This document shows, piece after piece, positions 13,280 through 26,100 of a stretch of 64,000 nt of DNA. Position 1 is the stretch's first letter, and the number at the start of each line of letters is the position of its first letter. The translations under genes and the position numbers were made by a program. The notes under the pieces are model-generated. The model did no database searches, was not told where the DNA came from, and worked only from the letters and a program-made list of their open reading frames with translations. The stretch is from Liolophura sinensis (taxonomy: Eukaryota > Mollusca > Polyplacophora > Chitonida > Chitonidae). The stretch covers positions 50,765,187-50,829,186 of the forward strand of contig NC_088301.1 in NCBI RefSeq assembly GCF_032854445.1, read 5' to 3'.

Positions 13280-16170
13280 TGGTAAAATGTAATTTTGCAG
13301 TTGGACAAAAATCTCGAGCTTTATTTTTTTGTTAAAAATACACGTAGACAACTGTTTTATGTCCCAACTACAAAAGAGGAAAGTCTATAGTGGAGTCTGA
13401 GAGAATTCAAATGGATTAAGGCTCTGCGTGAACGTTTATTTTTTGGTGGATAAACAGAGGCATCATGCTGCTAATGTGGGATATTTCTTCACTTCCCTGT
13501 GCATAGAAGCAGAAAATAGAGGGCTTAAATGCATTTGTATACAAAAAACAGTTCTACTAAGTCATTAACTCTGGATAAGAGACAATCCGTACACAAATAA
13601 AATGTTTGAACTGATTAGCACGTTATTGGAATTCTTGTGAACAAATGCCAAATGTCGCTACACAAGAAATTTGGCCAAAAGTCTGCAGTATTCCCTCTTT
13701 GAAGTTGTTTATCAAAATCAACTTAATGTTTTCACTGTTTTATGTTTTTATTTTTAAAAGGACAGGAAGCCATGTGAGATACTATGCTGATACCTTCGAA
13801 GGGGACAAGTGTTAGTAATGTAAACTTCAGATCCGAGTTTCATATAAATTTTATGAAACTGAAATGTGCAAAATAAACCCAAGTTTCATTGTCTGCGTTT
13901 GTCTTTTCATTCAAGTTGTACCCATGTGCGCGCAAACTACACTTCATGGTGATGTTACACATCTTAACATGCACTCAGTGCGGCGGTGAATTTGGTGAAG
14001 TTAATTTTCAAATCCTACTGCTGTGCAAGTCTCAGTATGGAACGAAAGTGTGCCCCATGCGTGAGATGTTATTGTTTATGGGACCCAAATCCTTTAAATA
14101 AAACAAAATACATACAGCGCAACAGGGAGGATGTCTACTAACATGTACAAACATGCTACCTGCATTTTTCACGTATAAAGGGTCTACATTTCATCAGTGC
14201 TGAGGTATGAGTGAAAATATTCTTGTGTACGACATAAAAAATTGATCAAACAAGTAAAAATACAATTCGCTATCCAACCATTCCCAGGTTATATTGCCAC
14301 TGCTTACAGATTCACCTTGTGCATTTTCTCTGGTATACACCAATAACAACCCACTTACTGGCATAAATTCTTCCAGTTCATCTGTCTTGTAATATTCGAC
14401 ACTACACTTACTCGACATTCGTATACTTTAACGTACTCTTGGAGAATCAACCATAACTATAAATATACTCAAATCAAATGTAGGTAATTTTTTTAAACAT
14501 TTACATCTGCTAAATGTGCATCTGTGAATGTGAGATGACTTGAACGTTTTTTTAGAAGCAAGTGTCATCATGGAGTGAATGAGTTTTGTTTAAGAGATTA
14601 TGGATCAACTGAGAATATTCTATCAGATTTCAACACCAACTGTAAATCCATCCCACACGTGGCATAGGCTTACTCCACAGAGTGGGGGCGGTTAATCCAT
14701 TAGCCTACATAAGCGGTTTCAGAGGTCAAAAGTATTATGATTCAACAGTGATAATTTAACAGTGATACCAGTCCAGGGATTATTTACTGAAATTGTAATA
14801 GGATTAATAATCAATTGACAATATTCTGCCAAGTTTTATCACCAATTATGAATTCATCACATCTCACAGATGACCTTTTCTTACTCCACAGGCTGGATGG
14901 TCGGGATTCATAAAATCAGAAAAATGAAATGGAATTTAAGCCTAGATAATTTCCGGGCCTACAGTACGGGAAAGTAATTGTTGACCTATACAAGCCTGGT
15001 GCATTGATATAACAACCAGTTGTTAAGATTTCATCACTTTATGGTTTATTTCACTAAGAATGTCATTAGAAAAAATAGCGTTTGATAAAAGAAAGAGTAT
15101 GAGTGGGCCTATACCATCGCATGCGCCACCTCTCATGCGTGAATGCAGGTCTATATAACTGGTGAACCTGAAACAACAAAGAAAAAATTTTAAAACGTAT
15201 AATTTTTGAGTTCTTGTATGCTAATAAATATTATCCAGCAAAAATTCCACACTTAAATTCTGTATGAAGTCACATCGTTGATTTAAACTGACCAGATAAT
15301 TCTAACAAAACGATCAAATTCTATACGAGGCTTCATCATCACTTTAGGCTGAACAAACAATTCTCGTTTAGCACTTTATATTCAAACGAATGTAGGCCTA
15401 CAGCTGGCCATCATGTTGATTACTTTACCTAATCATGTGTTTAGCTTCTGATCACTGAGCAAACAAGGTCAAACACCTTGCCGGGAAAAGTAAGGCAAGG
15501 CCGTCTGCATTTCACCACGCTGGCTGAACTATGTTCACTGAAAGCTCGGACGACCTGTAGCCTTGCGCATCAGAGGATGGCCACCCCAGCTGTAGACGTC
15601 ACACTGGTTTCACCCTCTCTTCAATTACTCTCCATGTTCTCTAGGCGCCTTCACATACTAAATTTGCTTTTGGGCGGTATTGTATGTCTATATCAAAGCT
15701 CAAAGGTATTTAATTTTAAAAATATTCTTATACTCTGGATGTACTTAAAAGAAAAGAAAAACATAAAGCTGTCCAAGCAAACAATTTATGAGAGTTACCT
15801 CCCCTTTCTACCAAAAGTAATATCAGAAGATATATGCAGTTCAGTGGAGTCATTGTTCATCTGTTACCTATTTATAAATATTATATCCTTTGAATAAGAA
15901 AATTAAACAATGAGAAAAACATGCTAAACTTATAAAATGTAGTTTCTTTCTCCACCATGCAATTTTGATCACAGAGTAAATGGCAATGACAGCTGTAGGA
16001 ATAAATAAAACAATTTTACAGTTTAAAACAGCCAATAACAATGTTCATAGTTACACAAAACAACATGTATGACAATTTGCTGTGATGTTCTATTTAATTC
16101 TTTTTATGTCAACCTGAAAAAGTCATCACTGCAACCAACAACAGCAACATAGTCAAAGAAAGCAACTTAC

Positions 16171-17311
16171 ACCAGAGATACTATGTCTCCCCGCTGAAAC
16201 TCATAATTTCTAGCCGCCCATTTGTTGAGAAGAACATAGTCCATTGACCTCTGACCCTGAGGATTGAACACAGGCTGAAACAGTGAGAAAAATATCTTCA
16301 TTTCATTTATTTATTAATTTATTCGACTGCTGCTTAATGCCATTTTCAAGTATTTTTCACTTCACTTGGTGGAATTAAAATTATTAGTGGAGGAAACCCA
16401 CCTAGCACAAACCACCAAAATTGGGCAAATTACTGATGATCTTTCCCACATGTAGAGATATGCACACCATACTAGGGATCTTCAAAAAATGTTAGGCTAA
16501 GTGAACCTTCACACTAGTACTGTCGACCCCTTGTGATCATCAAGGCCTCCACAAGCAGAGAGTGAGGGAATATACAAATTCACTGTCCAAGGCCTCGTTT
16601 GAATCGACAATTTAATTTGTCCTAGTGAATGAAAGTCAAGCCCAGAGCAAAATATGAATGGTACACAATGCTTTTCAAATAAAATGCCAATATAAGACAC
16701 AGTTTTGTCTAAAATAACAACTCTGGTAATATATATATTCATATATTTGTAAACTATTTATTTATTTAACTCTAGTCCAGCTCATGCTAGCTTCCTCTCC
16801 AGCCATATGGGAGAACGCCTGCCAGCAACCTGCAGATTGCCGTGGGTTTCTCCCGGGCTCTGCTCGGTTTACTCCTACCATGATGCTGGCTGCCGTCATG
16901 TAAGTGAAATATTCTTGAGTAAGGCGTAAAACATCAAACAAATAAATACTTGATTTCACTGGTATTTAACATAACACTCAAGAATTTTCTACTTCTTGCT
17001 GAAGCTGCAAGTGCTGGAATGAAACCTGCAATGTTATTTGTCAAGGGCCAGCATGTCAGCAATTCGAGCCAGACAGGACCCTGTTTGTGTAAAGTAAAGA
17101 GCATGCTGTCATTTAAATGTTATTTTCCATTATCTTTATATCTCCATGGTTAGTGTTAATATAAAATAGAATATAAAAATATTTTGCATACCTGCATGGA
17201 GGCACCTTCCACTTTTGCAACATAGCCAACAACATCAAAGAAGGTGACTGTGGCAGGTAGGGCAAAGGTAAGTGCTCCCATCGCAACTTTTAACAGATAT
17301 GTGACCCCCAT
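16171..17311 (-). CDS. IMMP2L: Mitochondrial inner membrane protease subunit 2, N-terminal exons (partial)
   Basis: Two - strand exons, 17311-17192 and 16274-16171, join in phase 0 and encode the first 74 residues. Exon one ends in V-E-G-A-S-M-Q, the S26-family signal-peptidase motif whose serine (residue 38 here) is the nucleophile. Exon two reads on with D-Y-V-L-L-N-K-W and R-G-D-I-V-S-L-V, the conserved block before the catalytic lysine. The hydrophobic stretch at residues 5-27 is the membrane anchor. Splice sites are GTATGC and GTAAGT donors with a TTTCAG acceptor. The ATG at 17311 is supported by an in-frame TAG four codons upstream. The family processes intermembrane-space presequences together with IMMP1L. 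The catalytic-lysine exon and the D-x-N-x-S-F-G-P block were sought between 1 and 16170 and not found, so the rest of the gene must lie left of the window. The open phase at the 3' end is 2. Confidence 0.88.
16305..16410 (-). mobile_element. Degenerate SINE fragment, family A
   Basis: ATTTATT tail followed by a diverged body, including GTGGAGGAAACCCACC; no tRNA head. It sits 30 bp upstream of the second IMMP2L exon. Confidence 0.6.
16757..16950 (+). mobile_element. SINE, family A, truncated
   Basis: Reverse-orientation copy, tail AAATAAATA at 16941-16948. It keeps the body and the part next to the B box but lacks the A-box head. It lies in the IMMP2L intron between the two visible exons. Confidence 0.82.
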
Positions 17312-20159
17312 CAGGACAAGCTAATATCTTCATCCATAATGCACACTTCCCTCGCTAAAAACCACAAAGAAAAGAAAAACAGAGTGTCTGTACTTTATTT
17401 GATTGGTGTTTTATTATGCAATCAAGAATGTGCCACTTCCATAACATCAGAAGACAGGATAGTAGCAAAAAAACAAGAAGTACTACTGGGAAAACGACTG
17501 AACCTAACTTGCAACCTTAAGGGGTACTTTTTCCTGTGAAAGGGCAACTCAGCTGACATCCGGTAATGTTTGTCAGAACAAGAGACTGCACAGCTTTCAC
17601 CTTAAGCTGGTTCAGTCATTTTCAGACAGCTGATTGAACGACACACCTAAGCAGCATTAAAACCATATAAAACTGGTTTTGTTGATTTAAAGTGCTTGAA
17701 TCTGATGAGGCTTACTCATAACATTGGTCAGTTTCTTGGGTTTAGATTGCTGTATTTGATTAATGTATATTAATGGTTATGAAAAAGTTCCATTACTGTC
17801 TTTGAATCCCAATTAGAAAGCCTTAGTACCTAGCAATCACTGAACGGATCCAAATAGCAAATGATTTCATTGAAGCATCCAGACAATTTTCACTACAGGA
17901 ATTTCAGGGAAGTTTAAAACATTGAAAAAGATAAATTTCAAATTTATTCACATTATGTTAGCTAGATCAGTATTTCTGCATTTGTATTATTTTGTTTACT
18001 GTACCAGTACCTATATTTATGGTACCAGTATATGAACTTCAGACGAACTTGGTCAATAGACGTAGAATACATTCAACCAGCTGACAGCCTGGGAGGTCTT
18101 GTCTCCATTAGCATGTCGATTCACAAAACAGGAGCTTATTTATACATTATATCAACATGGACTAGTTCATCAATAATTTGTGTTCACAACAGTTTGTGCT
18201 CAAGTGTGGATAGCATTGCATTGATATTTTAATATTTAATGGTCACAAAATCCACTTTTATTTCTTCCTCATTCACACTCCAGATATCTAGGCAAATTCA
18301 CTCTCTTGCATATGTAAAGAGTGCCAACGAAGTCATACATGAGCTTGACCCCACTCCAAGATATGCAAAGAGAACATCAGATTACAGGTGTGAGATGGAG
18401 CGAAAGTTAAAATGGACTTTGCTGGACTGTTCAACAGTTTTATTATCTTGAGGGCAATCATCAATGATACATGCTAATACTACATGCACCTAGGAACAAG
18501 CTCCTAGTTGGTACATTAAATCAGCGAAATAAACAAACCCTAAAGGTTCCCAGCTTGGTTCCCAACATTTTCCAATTCTATTGAGAAAATCTGTCTAACA
18601 TTTTATATACTATAAATTCCTTTAATTATATGATTTGAAAAAAATATGTTTAAATGTTTCTAGTGTAAATCTTGTGTAAGTGAACTCTATAAACCTCCTC
18701 TTAATATCAGAGGTATAACGATAACAAAACTATAACTGGTAATATTATTAAAAATTCATACTATTTTATACATAGGTAACCATTTTTACATACAGGCATC
18801 ATTTATAGTGTTAAACCTTGAGGTCTATTTTTCCCCAGGTAACTATCAGAAATTGTTGAAAAAAGACCTCAACGTTTTAATTTAATTGAACTACATAGTT
18901 CCTAAACAACAAATCATTCACATATTTTTTTTAATAAAAGCAGCCCTTTTCAACTCATAATAACCCAAGAAATTTTGACCTCATTCGCACAGATCGTTCT
19001 ACGGGTAGTCTTTAACCATATCCTCAACTACATGAAATAATTGGATATACCGGTACACCATTGGATATGTTGTTGTTGACATTGAATAAACCGGTACTGA
19101 AAAACCAAAGTGTCTAGATTTTCGCCAAGAAGTAATTTACCTATCCATTACATCCGCTTATGAACTTTGTTTTCTGCACTTTCGCAAATCATTTCACTGA
19201 TATTGCTGCATATCATTCAGCTTGAGAGGTATTGTCTTCCTCCAAGCGAACTGCTTTGCCCTTAACATGTGCACGGACTAATATTACCTCCGATCTTTAG
19301 AGAGCTCCATATATCAGACTAGAGTACCTTCTGTATAAGAGTACACTAGTAAGACTAGAATACATTTATACTGTATAAAGATACCCTAATAAGAAAACTG
19401 GTGCAAATAATCCATGCACACAAATAAATCTATATAACGCAGTAAATGGTCAAATGGTTTACTGTTTTTAACTTTCTTGTTTTTTTTTTGTCAAAGGATC
19501 GATTTCTCCAACTATTTCTGTAGAGCTCTTTCTAATAGTAAAGTAGGTCTACCGGTAGAATGCTTGGCATATATGTTAAAAGTAAGTCACTGGTGTCTCA
19601 GTGTAGAGGTAAGGTTGGTGGGTGCTTTCATATCAGCAGATATGAAATTCACATCTCACAAATTATATACCATACATACTGAACACACCATTTGGCCTAC
19701 ATAAATGTAAATTAATCTATAGTGATGTCATTGCCCATGTTGCAAACTCTTTGCACAGTAACATGAAAAAACTGCTCTGGAAATTTCTTGCCATAATAGT
19801 ATGCATACTGCTCAATTTACTCACCAGTAGTGGTATTTGTCTCATCATTTAGAGATGTGTCAACAAGGTCGTCAGATATGGAAATGGTAGATAACTCAAG
19901 AATTCAGAACTCAGTGGTGCGAATTTCAGTATGTCTGATCTTACACAAGGTTCCCAAGGTCATGACCTAAAACCTTTTACCATACTGATATACATTTCAT
20001 CTGTTGTGTTTGTAGGATTTTGTGAATTAACTTTGACTCAAGGGACAGAATATGATTCCATTAAGAAAATACAGGCCTAATATCTATATCGACTTCTGGA
20101 TTGTTGTTGAATGCAAATCACTCTTCATAAGATAAAAGAGAACAAAGATGTTTCTTTGA
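17312..20159. other. Intergenic region between ELAPOR 3' end and IMMP2L first coding exon
   Basis: The IMMP2L promoter and any non-coding first exon should lie here. The sequence is AT-rich and I could not place a core promoter or a 5' UTR exon with confidence. No coding exon is recognisable on either strand. Confidence 0.4.
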
Positions 20160-23142
20160 GTTATGAAAATAGCAGTTTATTGACACAACATAGTGTATGG
20201 AAACACACACAAAATACAGACGAATGTAACCAGTAAGTCTTATGCTGTGACATGAGGAAAACTTCTGCCAAATAAATGCAAATTTCTGAGAGTACCACTC
20301 GATAAATAATATTGAGGAGCAAACTTTGGTAAAGATAGTTCATCAACAATAAAATATTTGGGACGATGCTGCAAAAAACATAAGAAAAAGTAAATAGAAA
20401 ATAAACTGAAAATGACAAAAATGGGATTGTAACGTAAACATCTGAACCACCACCAGACAAAGGATGTAACCACCAAATATTGCACTCTTAAATCCTTACT
20501 GTGTATTTGTGGTCCATGAATGGATTTAACTGGTCAAATTGTAAATTAAGTCAAAGCTTAATAAATATACATGGATAACACAATTTAAATATTTTTGAAT
20601 ATAGAGGAATGTGAACCGAGTAAATTTGTGAATAAATGATGACGATATAAAAATCCAAGCTTCTTTTCATTTAAAACATCATGAGCAAATGCCAAGCTGA
20701 AAACAAAAATACCTTTGAGGCTGGTTTAAAATTTCCCATGAAAATCACAAAAAATCTTATCAATCTATTCACAATCATATACATATAGAGCTTGGAAAAC
20801 TGAAGAGGATTTAACAAACAAAAATCATGTATAGGCAGTAAGAATGTACTATGAAGTCAAGTATACAAAGAGAATTACATACCTTGCTACCTTTGAATAC
20901 CTTAATCAACGCATTATCCTTTCATGTATATTGGGTATCTTTCACATTGAAATGAAAACACCATAAGTGCTGTTCATAAGAAATGATAAATTCCCCCAAA
21001 ACATCAAGTGAGATGTCCTTTTCACCTTCTTTGGAAAAATATGAATGATAATTAAATTTCTCTCTGCAATTTTCTTACATGTTTCTTGTCATATTTAGAA
21101 ATATCAAATTTATCTGTAAATGAAAGTCTGGCTGATACTTCATAAATACATATATTACACCTTAAAAAATAACAAATACAATGGAAAGTAGCATCAGGAA
21201 TGTCAATCATACATTATTTTGAGTAAAATCATCAATGAAATAATACATATCACGAAGATTGGTAGAAAGAACTAGCAGCTCTGCTTTATTTATACATGTA
21301 TTAAAACAAAGAAATTAATTGTTGAATAATTGAGTTACAATCTAAAATTATGGCAATTATCAACACTCAAGCTTAAATCACCTTTTGGTAAATTTAATTT
21401 GAAATACATCAAGGAACAAAAAAATTGTGACAAAGTGGAAAATTAAATGATATTCAGGGAAGGATAAGAGTAAAATGGAAAAAAAAAATGTACAGAACAT
21501 GTAGAAGTCACATTTACAGGAAAAAAAAATTTCAACCTGTCAATCCAGCCGGCTTACCAGTAGTGTGTATATATAAATGTAAAACAGCCATTCCTGCACT
21601 TTGACATGGCACAGACGATGCTAGTTAACAAGGATTCTTAGATCTTGCCAACTACTATTATGGACTAAGTAAAAATGAATATGGTGAGAATGTAAGAATG
21701 ACGGCATAACAAATGCAATGAAAATAATCATTTTTCTCAGATTAAAATCTATGGTATGGTATATCACAAAGTGAAAGCATCTTCTCCACAGTTAATCAAC
21801 CGACAGTCCATGAAAAATAAATAGTCTTGCAAACAGACCTCATGACTATATAAAAGGCACCGTGTTGAGATTACAGAGTATAAAACTTACACCCGATTAC
21901 CATAAAATTCTCTTGTAAAGACACAGAGTGCTTACCATCATTAAACAAAAAAAAAAAATATGTAATAGTAAACATAAAATTAAGTGCAAGCACTGGCACA
22001 TTGTTTGCAATGACATGATATATACAATCTCACTTCAGTTTTCATTTTCGTTTTCCAGTTTTTCTTTCCTTTTTATCCTCGATAAATTCTGTTTATCAAT
22101 CCTCTCCTTCAAATAAAATGCTTTACCAGTATATCTAAAATGTTTCTACTATTCTCTCACCTCACATCCACAACAGAATGCTAACACTCCACAAATATAA
22201 ACCACCAAAGACAACACATACTCTCAGTTTCAACAAAGCATCCAGGCCCCCTAAAATGCGAACAATGTCAAATCTTTCAGTATCTGATTATACTGTAATC
22301 ATTCCCTGGAAATTCGTTCTAGACTCAAACAGATCTTTTGCAACATTATGTAGGTGAGACTATACCTATGCAGTAACACACACTGTTCATGTATTTCACT
22401 CTGGTCTGTTCGAGCAAGAAGAGCAGTGAGAGTTGTGATGTGTGCTAGGAAGATTAATATTTTCACTATAAGCTTATCACAACACATTATCTTTGATATA
22501 AATCAACATCTCACAAGGCATTGTGTGCCATATTGATACTACCTGTATCATCCTTCATGTTCAAATGTTACAGACATTAAGAGTGATGAATCATCGCATA
22601 AAGTCTGGCACATATTTCACACCAAAAAACAGGGCTCTCTATCATGGGTAGACACATTACCCCTGGCATTTATAATATATTGATTTGAAAGAATTCTAAA
22701 AATTTCATACTGTGAAACAGCATATCCATCATGCCAAAAAGCTCCACATCGCACTTTACCTTCCAAAGAGCAGAGCCACTTACACCAATATATGACCAAA
22801 TTATTTTCAACATTCAAAACATAAGGTACATGTACATATATTGGGGCATTCATTTTGGTTCATGAAAGGGTTTTAAAAACTGAATGACTGTGTTCCTTCC
22901 ACAGTAAAACACCAAAGCCCTGTGCTGACGACAGCTATCTATTTACATACACTGCTCCGGCAGAAAACCTAGAGGACAACAGAGTGATTGCATTCCACTA
23001 GAGGAATGAGAAACCAAATGAGAGAGACAATGTATTTGGCTCTACCAAATATCACACATTCAGGCACACGCAAAAATTTTCATTTTGTTTGTCGACAATA
23101 TTTTCCAGTTTTCAAGTTGTTCCATTCATCAACACTGTCACT
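20160..23142 (-). other. ELAPOR 3' UTR
   Basis: About 3 kb of AT-rich sequence follows the ELAPOR stop at 23143. On the - strand a canonical AATAAA (read as TTTATT at 20176-20181) would place cleavage near 20160. Other AATAAA matches upstream could give shorter forms. No open frame in it has recognisable coding content. Confidence 0.45.
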
Positions 23143-26100
23143 CTAAGTCAGTGATTGCTTTTCTGACAGAGCGATGCTTTCAAATGGATTGTCATCATCC
23201 TAGAAACAAACAGAAATATTAGAAGTATTATACATACAAGTATACATAATTCTGAAGAATGAAAACTCAACTCATATTTCATAATTATCCATCATTTTCT
23301 CAACATAAACACAAATGTAGCATTTGGAATCCACAACTTATGCCAAAAAAGTTTTGCTGAAGAAAAAACAAAATAACTGTTTCTTGATAAACGAACTAAA
23401 TGAGAAAATTTACAGCAATGAGTTATGAATAAAATACAAGCTTATGACCATTCAGTTACAAGGCATTCTGAGAATATCGGTAGCTCGCCTGATTGAACAG
23501 TTTGTAAAACTGCATAATGTTCAAGTCATGTAATACACTCAAATATTGACCTCTAAACCACAAGAAAGTAGAATGATTGAACATTCATGCGGTAATAATC
23601 AATTTCAAAAATAAAATATCACGGAACACAAAAAAATACAGGTATATCCATAACACCCAAATTACAACAAAATATAAAACAAAATTCAGAATTCCACTTA
23701 TCAAGTCTACTGCACCTTAGAGTTTACTTAACACATATAAATTGGGAGGGTAAAAGTGACACTCCAATTCTCTCTATACACCATAATCAAAATTAAATAA
23801 TTTTAGATTTACATCTGGGTAAAGGTGACCTAGATAATAGCTTCTTGGCAATATACATGTATAACCAAAAAATTGAGATGAAATGCATTAAGGGAGAAAA
23901 TTAAAAATGCAGGAAGCATCATCAGAAAGATCATGGAAAATATATCTAAATATATGTGTACATGTATGATTTTTTGGGGGGGGGGCTGTACGAGCTATAT
24001 TTTGGGATAATGATAATTTTGGGATAATCACCATATCATGATTTTCTTCACAGTAAACTTTTTGTAGCATCAGTTCAGGCATATTAAATACTCCCCCTAC
24101 ATAAAATATTACACAAATAAATTTCCCAATAAGAACAGTTAGGGGTGAAAGAAAAATGTCTTCACATAATTATACTAAAACATGGCCCATAAATCTTTTC
24201 CACTGTCTTTCCAATAATCTTTGCTCCATGTTTTGTTTTCTCCTCCTTTAAAGGTGTTTAGGTACACTTAGAAATGATTAAAAGCCCTGGGAAGTATACA
24301 TCAAAGAAGCACATGCAATTCTCTAATTATGTCTTTGTTGGAACAGGAAATGAAGAGAAAAGATATTTATTCCATACTCACAGAAAAATCTTCCACTGGA
24401 TACTAGGGTTAGTAAGTAAGTTACAGAGTTATTCATTGACCCTCAATACCAGAAATGTTTGTGTTAAGTACAAATTATCAGCTAAAGCTTTCTTAAGGCA
24501 CCAGACAAATCATGTACAACTTTCTACGACATACAAAGCAATTGGCAAGCATTATGATGCACCCTGCAGATAAGGAAACACACACAGCATGAAAAGAGTA
24601 GTCACTCACCCAGTTTTACAAACTGCAATGTTTATACAGAAAGAGTACATAATAACTCACAAAATTAGGAATATAAACTAGACAGATAAACACACACTTG
24701 TACTCACAAGATAGAATTTTTCTAAGCAACTGCATAAAATATCAAAGGCTTTCCATGTGATAAAAGAAAATCAAGCCACAGCAAAGGTTTATTGAATTAC
24801 CTTTCCTCCAATCTTTAATTTCAGTTTGTTGAAGAGTTGTTTCCCCTTGCTCTCCTTGAAGTGCACTGCATCAAACTGTTCTTCCTCCCCTTCATCCAGA
24901 CCACATGAGTCAACACCTGGAAGCTCCATCTCACCATACTTCCCTGTAGAATTCTCTTGACCGACAAGCTTCATGTACTTGTACTCCAGTCTGCAAAAAT
25001 TACAATATTCTGTAGAGAATACGTCCTCGACTAAAAAGGCTATTAAAAAGCTTGCCCGTAAGAGACAATAGAATGCAAAACATCAGTTCAAGTACCTAAG
25101 TTGTGAATTTGACAATTTACGATTATTAATGTCCACCACAGCATCAGCATCCCCCTTGTGTCATTGTGCCTTACATATATGTATAACTTATAGCTTAATA
25201 CATACAGCACTTTTGAGATACCACCCCTCACATTTACCTTAAACTGACTCCAGCACACAATACACTAAGTCTTGAATTTTGTAATTTATATTAATATGCA
25301 CACAGCTCATCAACGATGGAATATCCCCCTCAGCTTATTGTGCTTTACGCGTATGCACAACCTTAGCTCAATATATGCAGTACTATTTGAGATACCTACC
25401 CTAACATCTACTTTAACAGTGATTCTAATACACAATGCACAGTCATGAATATTGTTATTTACTGTAATATGTACACAACGCATCAATGATGGAACATCCC
25501 TCTTATGTTATGGTGTTTTACAAATATGCAAAAACTAAGCCGAATACATGTAGTGCTTTTATAGATAACACTCCTAAAACTTACTTTAACATTGATCCTA
25601 ACATACAATACTGCTAACATTGATTCTAATACACAATACATATAGTCATAAATTGTCATATTTAAGGTATTTGTGATATTTAATTAATATGCACGCAGTG
25701 CGTCAATGATGGAACACCCCCACCATGTTCTTGTGTTCTAAATGTGTGCAAAACCTGAGCTAAATACAGGCAGTACTTTTTACAATTCCACCTCTAACGT
25801 TGACTTTACCATTGCTTTCCTGGTTATTGGATCTACTCGGGGTATGATATAAGACAACATGGATACGATTACATTTAATAATGTACTATAAAACACAGTT
25901 GACATAATGTACTTAACACTGATGATGGGGGGATTAAATTTCAGTTAAAGAAAATAAATAACATTGACATTTGTAAATAGACACAGGTTACTGTGAACAA
26001 TGACAGTGGCCAATAAGCTGACTAATGTAATCTTGCTGAAGACTCTCTTTTACTTAATAATTTACTTAACTTCTGACCTATCATATGGAGGATAATTCAT

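Larger units (their letters stand above)
1..16170 (-). other. IMMP2L intron hosting the LRRN gene
   Basis: Everything left of the second visible IMMP2L exon behaves as one intron, open at the window edge and containing the antisense LRRN gene. From 6900 to 16170 I see AT-rich non-coding sequence only: a (TA)n run, a partial dispersed repeat at 11008-11118 and short SINE debris. Open frames such as 9165-9494 and 15478-15897 have no recognisable domain, no good splice context and poor composition, so I do not call them genes. Confidence 0.65.

Noticed and set aside
15478-15897. 139-codon open frame on the + strand
   Set aside because: It is in the IMMP2L intron, with low-complexity composition at its 3' part and no recognisable domain or splice context.
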